Origin: Manduca sexta
Taxonomy: Eukaryota > Arthropoda > Insecta > Lepidoptera > Sphingidae
Length of the DNA: 64,000 bases
Assembly: GCF_014839805.1 (NCBI RefSeq)
Contig: NC_051126.1
Coordinates: 1,930,609 to 1,994,608 of the forward strand
Reading direction: 5' to 3'
Part shown: piece after piece, positions 23,628 to 33,500 of the stretch
How the letters are laid out: every line of letters begins with the position of its first letter
How positions within the stretch are numbered: the first letter of the stretch is position 1
The notes under the pieces: model-generated
Told to the model about the DNA's origin: nothing
Databases searched by the model: none
Seen by the model: only the letters and a program-made list of their open reading frames with translations
Translations under genes and position numbers: made by a program

Positions 23628-26600
23628 TTTAGGTTAGACGAGTTATACATATATGTTTGCTGTTATCGGGCGTTGACGTGCGTGCGTTTTGCTTGTTGCA
23701 TTGTCTATACGATATAAATGACTAACAAAGTATTACAAGTAGTCGATTATTTGATCTAGTTAGACATCCTGGATAGGTTTGAAACAATGGTAGACTTTCT
23801 AATTTGATTTGCCGTCCTATTGTTAAGTGGATTTAGTTGATGCTGCCATAGCCTTGAAGATAGATAAAGCTGTAACATTTATTTAGACACCACTCTCGCT
23901 AGACAGCTACTCAATATAGTCTATAACTTGTCTATACATTGACAAGTTATAAATTTCTGAGGAACCAAGACAACTTTCCAGAATCGGTGACGCTAATAGT
24001 AAATCAAAATAAATGTATCGGAATCATATATTCTAACGATAAATTTATCGCTATCTATGTTATTTCCACACATATTAGCATTAAAATTTATGAAAGGCAA
24101 TTCAAAAATAACCTCTGGTATTCATCCAAGACTATCGCCTCATTGTATGTAGACAACTAATTCATATATTTTTCAGGTGTTCGGGGGCTCCATATTCCCA
24201 AAAAAGACAACAGAATTTTTCCGCGATCTAGTGAGGAACACAATGGAATATAGGCGAAAGAACAACATCGAACGGCCTGACATGATCCAACTGTTAATGG
24301 AGGCTTCGGAAGGTAAACGCCTTAATCATTTAAACAATTTAATCATTCTTTAGTTTAATAGAGTTTGTTTCCTTGTTTCGCAATTACCTGATAAGGAAGT
24401 GATGTAATTATTCGTTTTCATAGTTAATAAGAAACATTATTGTTATGCGAAAGCATATAATCACGTCAAAATGTTAGTGACAACGATTTCAAGAATTATT
24501 TCACTAATTAATTTTTCACTGTCAGTTTCGAGTTTTTATAGAAAATGGCGGTTAGTCTAAAATCTTCAAGAAATTCAAATAATAGCTTATTTTCTATTCC
24601 AGGTAAATTAAAAAATGCAGACACGGAGGAAAACGATAGCGTTGGATTTGCGACCGTTAATGAAGAATTGAAACACCATGGACACACTAGAGGTGAGGGT
24701 AGAACAATTGAAATGTGAATTCATGACCATTATTGTTTATTTCTTCTTTATAATAATATCAGCCCTGTATTATATACTTGCCCACTGCTGAGCACGGGCC
24801 TCCTCTACTACTGAGAGCGATTAGGCCTTAGTCTACCACACTGGCCTAGTGCGGATTGGTAGACTTCACACACCTTCGAAATTCCTATAGAGAACTTCTC
24901 AGGTGTGCAGGTTTCCTCACGATGTTTTCCTTCGCCGTTAAAGCGAACGATAAATTCACAAAGAATGCACACATGATTTTTAGAAAAGTCAGAGGTGTGT
25001 GCCCTTGAGATTTGAACCTGCAGACATTCGTGTTGGTAGTCTGTTCCACACCCAACTAGGATATCGCCGCTGTATTTTTTCTTTAACCTTCTATTATATA
25101 AATTTAAGTGGAGTCATCGAACACACTGTTTCTAGCATATTGCTCAAAGTCTCAAGCATGTTTATAGTTGTCTTTTTACACTTTCATAGGAAAGTGAACC
25201 TACTGCACCAGATGGTAGAGTCCAGATAGAGTGCCGACTGACGATAGATCATAAATTTTCGCCAGTCGATATAAATATATCATCGGTCTCATTGCTATTA
25301 TGAGAATATACACACATCTGCTAAAAAATGCCATAATACAAAACAAAATTGTTTGAATTTGATTGTGTAGGTTATCTAAAAATCTTTTAAGTATGACAGT
25401 TTTTAATTCATAAAGAATAATATTATCATAGACCATTTTGCATTTCTAGAACTTTCCGAGAGAATTGCTCAATATAAATTCTCAATTGAATGGTAACTAA
25501 GGTTTTAAAACTCTTTCTCCTTGCAGAATGGACGGAGAACGAGCTGATTGGCCAGGTGTTCATCTTCTTCGTAGCAGGGTTTGAGAGCTCTGCCAGCGCT
25601 TTAGTTATGTGTGTCCATGAACTTGCCATTAACCCTAATATTCAGGAAACGTTGTACCAGGAAATCAGAGAGTTCAAGGAGACAAAAGAAACTTTGTCGT
25701 ACGACAATGTATCTGTTTTGAAATACTTGGACAATGTTTTGAACGGTATGTGCTTTATTAAACTGTGTTTCAATGTTTCACCAGAGCTATTAGAAAGAGA
25801 GGGAAGATATTACTTTCCCGTTTTAGTTATATTGTTATTGAAAGTGTCGCAGCTAAATTATCGCTTTGATTGGACTATGTTTGATGCTTTGTTCAGTCAA
25901 GTTGAATGTACTTAGAAACAGCTGTGTATTTATGTTGTCCTAGTAAATAATGAATATAGTCAAATAATGATTTGAATAAATATTTTTTTAAATACTATAA
26001 AAAATATACATTATAGATATTAAATAAAACTAATATTTGAGAGTCAATTAGGGCAATAGAAGTCTAAATTACATTTTTTGAATTTTTGTGTGTATGTTTC
26101 GATCACGCAAAAATGACTGCATTGAATTGAATGCAGTTTTCACCGATACATGGCTAGAGGCTTTATTTTATCTCAGGCACATATAAAGCAGGACTTGTCT
26201 TAAGGTTTATAATTAAAAACTGTCTCGCCGCCGATTACGCCAGCAAAAGCAATAATAAATAAAAAATAAAAGATCTGTAACCTAGTTTTTGTTTCAAAAA
26301 AGGAATACATTTAATCAATTGCCGATTGATTTTTATTAATAGACGCAAAATACATCAAGAATATCTATACAACATTCATATATTATGTAAAAAATAAATA
26401 ATGTTTTCAGAAACGTTAAGGAAATGGTCACCGGCAGTCATTTTGGACAGGATATGCAATAAAGAGTTCATATTACCTCCGCCAAGGGAAGGTGGTGATG
26501 CATACAGAGTAAGTAACTGTTATTGAATTAAATTATAGACACTTGGATGCAGAATAATGAATCGTTGGCCTGAGCAGGAAAATAAAATGGCTACTTTGAA

Positions 26601-28445
26601 ACTTCAAATTTGCTTTTTTTATAAAAAAATATTTTAAGTACAATAAATTAGTTCCATTCTCTACATTTTTATAAGGCCAGGGGAAAGTGACCTCACTGCA
26701 CCTGATGGTAAGTGGAGTGGGATCTAATAGGATGCCGAATGACGAGAGATAATAACCGCTCGGCAGTCGACACAATTATGCCGGCCTGTTGGATTTAACG
26801 GCCATTATCAAAAAATGACGACGTTTCTAATTTTTCTGGTCAAAGGAATCAGCATTGACTAATACTACCAGTTTTAAGGACATTTTAGTCAAGAAAAAAA
26901 TGTTTCAAGTCAAGAAATAGAAAAGACTTGAATTATAAAACAATATTATAGTATTAAAAATAAAGAAACTATTGAATATCGTTATTCAGGTATCAAGCAC
27001 ATACTGTTAGAAAAGTGTAATAAATAATTCAGCCGTGCGGCCCTAAGATGTAAAAAATAACATGTTACAGATCCACACAAGACAAACATTGGCCGCACAA
27101 TAGCTCTGTCTCTTTCTACGATATTTTAATTTCTGAGGACATTTGCTCAGTCCTATATACGTTTGAAAATGTTTATTGACCGGCATTTACTATTTTACTC
27201 GAGTAATAAATTTTAATACCCAAAAAGTGTTCGCACTGCAGCAGAATATAGCGCACGTTACATTAATTGCTAGTAATTAACTCAGCCAAACGTGTTCAGA
27301 ATATACCACTTTAAAATGGTAGCGCTATGAAACTAGATGTAATGTTCAAAAAAATGTTAGACATATTTTCCTGATGACAGCTGGCGAGTGCAGTCAATAT
27401 ATTCTGCACTAATATATTGGGTCCATTGACGCCAGATTTTTTATATGCGATATACAAAGGGCAAGTTCGACCACCGACGACGATAAATAATAACATCATG
27501 CTCAACTTTAAATTATAATTCTTTGCATGGCACTCCGTTGCACTCATTATCATGAGACATAAGATGTTAAGTCGCATAATGCTATTGACATATATTCTAT
27601 AGACACGAACGTCCATATAAACGATTTGTTCAAAATCTTAGAACTAAAGTTCGCTGCGGCGCTAAAACATCAGTCGTCGTCTAACCAAACTTTAAACAGC
27701 AGTGCTAAAGTGCTTTAAATAAAGTATATATATGGCAACCAATACCAGATTGCAATACACTTCAGTTCAAAACAGTGAGTGTTTGGAACGCTAGATCTAT
27801 TGCGTAGTACATATATGGATAGCGATGCATAATGCCTAGTATTCAATGCCACAATGACCTTCAGACAGGAACATCTTAGTGGAAATTGTTGTATGGCGGC
27901 AAGTAATATACTTACTTTCCGTGTTCTTTTTCCAGGTGAACCCAGGAGATGTGGTGTACAATTTTGTGAATTCCTTGCATATGGATCCTAAATATTTTCC
28001 TGACCCAGAGAAGTTTGATCCGGACAGATTCCTAGATGAGAACAAACACAATATAAAGCCGTTCACCTACATGCCCTTCGGAATGGGCCCTAGGAACTGT
28101 ATTGGTAAATGCAAAAGTTTATACTCAAAATAATGCATATGCAACATTTTATACTCAGAATTATACATATGCAAAATTTTATACTCAAAAATATGCAAAT
28201 GTAAACATCTGTTCTTAAATACAAATTTAAAACGTCTATTAAGATAAATTAGCCTATTTACATTAAATGCTTTCCTAGGATCAAGATTCGCTCTGCTAGA
28301 ACTGAAAGTCCTGCTGTACAACCTGGTCCTCAACTACAAAATCCTGAAGGTTGAGAAGACAGCAGACCCGATCAAACTGAAGACGGATGAGTTCAACCTT
28401 AAATCACAAGGAGGGAGTTGGGTTCGATTCCAGGCTAGGGAATAG
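14166..28445 (+). CDS. CYP9A: Cytochrome P450, CYP9A-like, gene B (10 exons, intact)
   Basis: Second tandem P450, expected to be an ER-bound monooxygenase like gene A. Coding exons: 14166-14374, 21773-21936, 22408-22524, 23018-23223, 24177-24312, 24603-24692, 25527-25745, 26411-26508, 27936-28104, 28279-28445. Exon lengths and intron phases equal those of gene A, giving 1575 nt (524 aa). Marks: N-terminal hydrophobic anchor, PGVPIFGN hinge, W128-x-x-x-R132, I-helix VAGFESS with Ser328 where most P450s have Thr, E381-x-x-R384, PDRF, and heme loop [10 protein letters not shown] with Cys468. Residue 116 is Phe in LFGGSLLMM. Intron 1 is about 7.4 kb and full of repeats, so the link of exon 1 to the rest rests on matching phase, matching length and the absence of another first exon between. 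Poly(A) signals lie at 28501-28506 and 28522-28527. Confidence 0.88.
15180..15470 (+). mobile_element. Repeat family R4 copy, intron 1 of gene B
   Basis: CTCCAGTTTGAATCCCGAG (B-box-like), GTCGGGCAAAGTGATAT and the CTCTGCCTACCCCCG segment mark a tRNA-related SINE. Confidence 0.6.
15838..16030 (-). mobile_element. LINE 3' tail fragment, intron 1 of gene B
   Basis: Begins with a CATCATCATCATC run (a TGATGA-type tail on the - strand), followed by sequence whose reverse reads like a reverse-transcriptase tail. Resembles the tails at 56110-56270 and 63140-63375 in layout but is diverged. Confidence 0.5.
16150..16421. repeat. Degenerate minisatellite of about 30-bp units
   Basis: Repeated variants of CTCGAATACTTGAT and CTGATGCTCAGATAG recur every 28-34 bp, about eight or nine times. 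The - strand is open for 63 codons with a periodic IRYSS-like pattern, which follows from the repeat. A similar unit (GCTGATACCTGGAC) appears beyond the SINE at about 16770. Confidence 0.6.
16422..16753 (-). mobile_element. Repeat family R3 copy (tRNA-derived SINE), intron 1 of gene B
   Basis: Near full-length reversed copy running from an (ATA)n run to GGCTATCGCCGC. It carries reversed B-box-like GGATTTGAACCTGC and appears inserted within the degenerate minisatellite. Confidence 0.8.
17068..17312 (+). mobile_element. Repeat family R2 copy, intron 1 of gene B
   Basis: CTGCCGCCAAGCAGCAGTGT through CGGCAAGCTCGTCTCGTC and an A-rich tail. Confidence 0.75.
17600..17922 (+). mobile_element. Helitron-like 3' part
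   Basis: Ends in GCGGGCGAAGCCGCGAGC, a short hairpin, then AAGCTA. A TTATAAATGCGAAAGTAAC segment starts directly after it and resembles the 5' end of another copy. No coding capacity seen. Confidence 0.5.
18740..19524 (+). mobile_element. Helitron-like non-autonomous element carrying a heat-shock element
   Basis: The 5' part contains a CTGTCTGTCTGTCTAT run and ACTCGACGGATTTTAACGAA. The 3' end has the hairpin GCGGGCGAAGCTGCGAGC followed by GGAAGCTAGT, with the CTAG end typical of Helitrons. Between 19360 and 19470 it holds TATATAA and a perfect heat-shock element. The exact 5' border is uncertain. Confidence 0.55.
19444..19463. promoter_or_regulatory. Heat-shock element (HSF binding site), four inverted units
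   Basis: GAACATTCTCGAACGTTC at 19445-19462 is four alternating GAA/TTC units with 2-nt spacing, a perfect match to the HSE rule. A TATATAA lies about 80 bp to the left at 19360. Whether it drives any transcript is unknown. Confidence 0.6.
20033..20109. repeat. Inverted repeat, 18-bp perfect arms
   Basis: ATAAAATTCGTAAAATAG at 20033-20050 and its exact reverse complement at 20092-20109, with a 41-bp loop. It could form a hairpin or be the end of an inverted-repeat transposon. Confidence 0.7.
20570..20880 (-). mobile_element. Repeat family R5 copy (tRNA-derived SINE), intron 1 of gene B
   Basis: Reversed relative to the copy at 61933-62290. It shares GCAATCCGACATGACCGGAG and reversed B-box-like CGGGATTCGAACCCAGGACT. 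Confidence 0.65.
21472..21690 (+). mobile_element. R4 fragment with a reversed R3 fragment
   Basis: About 21472-21600 has GGTTTTCCTGGGCGGGTT and TAAATAGGCTCACCCCTTA, R4-like. 21640-21690 has CTACTGCTGAGTACGGACC and CCTCCTCTACTACTGAGAG, which is reversed R3. Both are partial. Confidence 0.45.
23383..23558. mobile_element. Inverted-repeat element (MITE-like), intron 4 of gene B
   Basis: Ends GCCCTTATTCT and AGAATAAGGCC form terminal inverted repeats. The interior (TGTAAACGCGTAACACG, CGTGGAAT, GTTACGCACTG) matches the copy at 43457-43613. Confidence 0.75.
23584..23626. repeat. (TA)n microsatellite
   Basis: Uninterrupted TA dinucleotides for about 42 bp in intron 4 of gene B. Confidence 0.9.
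24751..25071 (-). mobile_element. Repeat family R3 copy (tRNA-derived SINE), intron 6 of gene B
   Basis: Near full-length and almost the same as 16422-16753. It lies just after the exon 6 donor. Confidence 0.8.
26660..26800 (-). mobile_element. Repeat family R1 copy, intron 8 of gene B
   Basis: TGACCTCACTGCACCTGATG, GACGAGAGATAATAACC and CACAATTATGCCGGCCTGTT. Confidence 0.65.
27585..27740. repeat. Dispersed repeat, intron 8 of gene B
   Basis: Shares TATTCTATAGACACGAACG, AGTTCGCTGCGGCGCTAAAA and GTGCTAAAGTGCTTTA with the reverse of about 43240-43395. The first part also occurs in the 3' UTR of gene A. Confidence 0.6.
28110..28199 (+). repeat. Three 30-bp tandem units, intron 9 of gene B
   Basis: Three units each contain TTTATACTCA and a GCATA/ACATA-like end. 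The array starts five bases after the exon 9 boundary, at the intron donor. Confidence 0.8.
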
Positions 28446-28500
28446 TTTTTTGTATTTATATTGTAGACAATTAGTTCAGTAGTCATTGTAATTTTATCCA

Positions 28501-28527
28501 AATAAATATTATATTGGTTATAATAAA
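28501..28527 (+). terminator. Poly(A) signals of gene B
   Basis: AATAAA at 28501-28506 and again at 28522-28527, 56 and 77 nt after the stop. Confidence 0.6.
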
Positions 28528-28640
28528 GTAATATTTGTGAGTGTTCTAAATGATGAGAGCAGGGTTCTTAAATGAAAAGCCAACACACGGATACGGAACA
28601 AAAAACTATGGAATAAACTAATACTTAAATTTAGATCATA

Positions 28641-28990
28641 CTAGCTGACCCGGCGAACTTCGTACCGCCTTACAGTCGACATATTGACATTAATATTTAC
28701 ACGATACTAACGTCACTCAATTGTTTTGCCTTCCCGGAACCCCTCCACTAACACTTAAACTTTATGGTATGGTATTAAAGTTTAAATTGTCTTTTAAGTA
28801 TTATTACGAATCCTTTGTATGGGAATATAGAAAAGTGTTGTTTTTAGACTATTTCAGTCAATTTTTTAAATTTTTTCTTCGTAAAAACCATCCTCGTAAT
28901 TTAAGGAATTAGAAAAAAGAATTAGCGAAATCGGTTCAGCTGCTCTCGAGATTTGCGCTTAGCAAGACATTCAGCGATCCATTTTTATAT
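28641..28990 (-). mobile_element. Helitron-like element, reversed
   Basis: Begins CTAGCTGACCCGGCGAACTT, i.e. a CTAG 3' end on the - strand. It contains GAAATCGGTTCAGCTGCTCT and GCGCTTAGCAAGACATTCAG, then an ATTATAGACTATAATA end. Confidence 0.5.
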
Positions 28991-30582
28991 TATAGACTAT
29001 AATAAAATGGACGGTGAATGCCATATACCTGCGCCCGCGCTCCCTCGTTTCCTTCGTCATCGTGAGATTCGAATAAACCGGCTTGGTAAGAGCGCGAATA
29101 TTAGACTTACCCTTTTATCACTTGGCGGCGCTACTAGTCGAACCATTAAACAAGTGTTTTAATTAAATAATAATATAGTTTTGACCTACTCTAATTTGCG
29201 TGAACTAAATTGTATCAGAGACAAAACATTGCGTCATATTTATGAGACAAAGATACATTATATATAACACAATAAAAGTAAATATACTGCTTTGTTATTT
29301 ATATTCGTGTGCGTATGATTCCAATAAGTATATTTTATATGGTCAGGCATTCATGGCCTATGTAAACTGGGGAATCAAGAGGTCCTGGGTTCACAGCAAG
29401 GGTTGGTAGCAACACATTAAGTGGGTTTTCTCACATGACTAGGCCCTTTAAAAGCGATGGCGTCAGGAGGCACGTTGTAAAAATTTTGTCAAATCTCTTG
29501 TATAAAATGTTTAAAGAGTGACGCCGCTCATGCATGAAAGTAGGAAAGGACAAATTCCAATTAAAAATAATGTATCTTGTTCAAAATTAATGGACTTGCG
29601 GCCGATTTCAATAAACGACAACTGATTATAACGACATCTGTTCCAACAAGCCGGCATAATTGCATCGACTCTCGAACGGCGATCATCTCTCGTCAGTCGA
29701 CATTCTATTGGACCTTGCTCCGCTTGCCATCAGGTGCAGTGGAGTCGCACAGTTGCCGTGTCTGCATTAAAAAAAATGACGGACGGCAAAAATCAACCAA
29801 TCAGAACAGTTTGTTTCACATGCAAAATAAGTGCCTAAAGAAGACTTATTTTGATTGGTTTGTTCTTACGATGCCGCATTTAAGGATTGGCTCATTGCAA
29901 TCGACGGTGAGTCATTTTTATAAATAACGTGTATGTATAGTTAATTCGACTGAGACCATTTATTAAATAAATAACGTTAATTTATGTAATGATAATTAAA
30001 TGAAATATTTTATTCTACTTTACGAATAAGTTATTTTTAAAACCCTGTAAAATGTTCGCCTAGTTCAGGAGCCTCTGGAAATTTTAGTATTTAATCACGA
30101 TTATTGCGATACTATTTATTTTAATATAATTATTCAGTATGTTTGATTTTATATAAACTACATGTATTTGTATGTCATACTATACAGGAAACCGATTTTA
30201 TTAGTCTAATAATTTATTTATTTATTAAAATTGCATCAACTAAATAACAGTAGTAAACCTTAACATAATTAATAATTGAAGGCCACGATACTCTTACCAA
30301 ATCAATAAAAAAACACCCTAATTTATCATCATAATGTTGTTTATTTTTTAAGACACTGCGGTGTGATATTATGAATAGTGTCTTGATACAAATATCGCAG
30401 AAGAAGTCACGTTTCAAACATGTATTTACATCGCAATTCCTTTATATGATACGTTTGTTAAGTAAATAAGTTATTACGTACTTTAGTTGGTTAGGTGTAG
30501 ATACAGACGTTAATTTGAAACGTAATTTCTTTCCACCAACTTGTGTCATACCAAGCCAATTTATTAATAATTATATTTTATA
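28991..30582. other. Intergenic between genes B and C, with nested repeats
   Basis: At 29640-29770 an R1 copy (+) sits inside sequence resembling the inverted-repeat family of 12117-12266 (GATTTCAATAAACGAC on the left, ACCAATCAGAACAG on the right to about 29905). The 116-codon open frame at 29577-29927 is made of these repeats. From 29930 to 30582 the sequence is AT-rich and would include the gene C promoter. No clear TATA box is seen. Confidence 0.45.
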
Positions 30583-33500
30583 ATGTTCTTGGCTATTTCA
30601 TTTATATTTTTTACATTATTTTGTTGTTATTTTGTGTATTTGCATAAACGTATTCATTATCATTTCGAGAAGAATGATTTGAAGTATTTGCCTGGTGTGC
30701 CTGTGTTTGGAAATATTCTCCTTAGTACTTTGGGCAGAAGACATAATGTTGAAGATATGGACGCTGTATATAAAGCATTCCCTGGAGAACGGTAAGTGTA
30801 TTTAATTATACATACAAAACTTCACGCGTTTTTCCCTCGTCAGGGGCAGGCAGAGATGTAACACAGCCACATTTCGCCAGCTATATTAGGTCCCTATGAT
30901 AGGGGGCAGGGCTATTGCCATTTACTGGCCACATTTCCAGACGCCGGACGCGTTTGAATAGAAAAACCTAATATAACTTTGCTTGATCCGGGATTCATAC
31001 CCGAGACCTCAACACGATAGTCATACAGCACGCAATACAACTACACTACTACGTAATATTAAATTGAAAAAAGGAGCCTTATGATTTATAAGGATTCGGT
31101 GCTGTACAGGCGTTGTTATTTTTTGTAAGTACATACACACACAGAGAGAGAGATAGAGACAGAGAGAAAGAGAGAGATCACCTACATTTTTGACCTGTGT
31201 CGAGGGAAATAACAAGGGAAGTGGGCACGGAAATATAGAGGCCGGTTATACAAAGAGTGCTCGTCGTGCTACTGCTCGCGCTGACCGATGCTCCTTTTTT
31301 GTCCGTTTTTTAGAATAAATGAGCGGGAATCTCAGCGAATAGCCACGAATGCTTGTTACCACGTGCCATGATGACTCCGCTCTTCAATGTTCGAATGGAA
31401 AAACAATCAAATGTTGAATGATTAGCATATCTAATTATAGCAATGTTAAATAAAGTTTTAAACCATATAATATGAAACTAATTAGAACAACCATGTTTAT
31501 TCAAATGGTCATATACAAAATTACTCGTATAGTGTAGTCGATAATATTTTAAAACCTAATTGTTAATTATTTGAATAATTCGCCAATGTTATTCATTGAA
31601 AGGCGAATATTGAAATATCGTGAGTGGGGAGTATTATTAGGAAAATATTCGCTGCGCGGGAGCAATGTGAGTACCTTAGTGTGGCTGAGTCGTAACATAT
31701 TTATATAATAAAAAGAACAGTTTGTTGGTTTGGGCGCACTAACCTCAGCAACTACGAAATCGATTTTGAATTTTTACCAATAGGACGCTACATTACTCCT
31801 GAACGCTATAGGCTACATTTTATCTCGGGAAAATATTTATCCCAGAAAAACTTTTTTATGCCGGCGGAACCCCAAAAAAAAAACCCTAGTTTCATAAAGC
31901 AAGATGATGAAGGCAGTCCATCACTTTTATTTCTAATTAAAAGATAAAAGATATAATGCTCTAGCTATATTTTACTATTAGAGGGTTCAAACCTAGCAGA
32001 ATTTATAAAATATATTTTATGTATATCTGTTATAGATTTTAGTTTCTTTACTTTAATTTCTTCGGGCAGCGATAGCCTAGTTGGTTGTGGACAGACTGCC
32101 GAGATTAATGTCCGCAGGTTCAAATCCCAAGGGCATACACCTCTGAATTTTCTAAAATTACTTAAAATTACGCTTTAACGGTGAAGGAAAACGTCTCGAG
32201 GGAACCTGCATACCTGAGGAGCTCTCTGTAGGAATTTCGAAGGTGTGTGAAGTCTACCAACCCGCACGAGGCCAGCGTGGTGGACTAAGGCCTAATCCCT
32301 CTCAGTAGTAGAGGAGGCCAGTGCCCATCAATGGCACAGTATATATTAATACAGGGCTGATATAATATTTTCTTCTAGTGATACTTCTTTTATATAGCCA
32401 GAGGTTTATATATATTTTTATTTAACTGTATTTATTAACCTTATAATTTCCCATTACTACAGTAAATGCTGACTTCACATACTTTATATAATCGTAAGAA
32501 AAACATGGTTTTAAAAATTAACGAGTATAACATGATTTCTTATGTTTACGCGAATGTTGAACATGAATGAACATTTTAGATACGTAGGCTACATAGAAGG
32601 GACCAAGCCCGTCATTCTAATTCGAGACCCTGAGCTAATGAAGAGGATAACGATAAAGGACTTCGAATACTTCGCGGACCGTAAGGAGTTCTTTCCCGTG
32701 GAAATAGCACCTTTGCTTGGAAACAGTATGATTAATACTAATGGTAAGAATTAATTTTACACAAGGGTAGGTAGAGGCACAAATGCACCCTCTTTCCGCC
32801 ATGTTTATTCCGTCCTATGATGTGATAGGAGGCTTGCTTGTCGCTATAACGAGCATAAATTTTACATTTCTGATTAATACTGAGAAATTATGGTCATGCT
32901 GTGACAGCTTGTAATTAAAACAGCACTGCAGCAATTACTTATGGAATTGATAAAAAACAAACTATGTAAGGTGTATGTTTTGTTGGCTGTTCAAATAAAT
33001 AAATAAATAATATCACTATATTTAAGTCTATCGAACCCGAGACTTCAGCACGGAAATTCCTGCAAAACAACTATGCTATGGAGATTTTTATATTGGTATA
33101 GATAGATGACAAGAGAGTAATGCTAAAAATATTTTTTTATAACCCTCACAAGACTGAATAGGTTTTAAAACATCCTAATATAAAATGGAAGCACCATTGG
33201 TAAATACCGCGTGGGTATGTACAATACAAAGTATCATCAGCAACAAAAGTAGCTGAACAAATTCAAAACCTCAAAATGCACAATTTGACTTCAATTGAGA
33301 TATTAATTTTTATCTAAAAGTAAAACCTTTGAATATCATTTTAGTGAAATAAAAACGATTGATACCGACGCAAAAGTTTAATAGCAATTTGAAATTTTGA
33401 ATTTATTAAACTATTTTTGTTGCTGACTGTACGTAAAGATGTTTTTTTTCATACTTACGCGGTGTTTACTAAGCTATTTAGGCGGTATTGTACAATCCCT

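Noticed and set aside
25490..25915. 141-codon frame as a separate small gene
   Set aside because: It is exon 7 of gene B plus intron read-through on both sides.
27311..27616. 101-codon - strand frame in intron 8 of gene B
   Set aside because: Overlaps a dispersed repeat at its start, and its composition gives no recognisable domain.
29577..29927. 116-codon open frame on the + strand
   Set aside because: Composed of an R1 copy nested in an inverted-repeat element.
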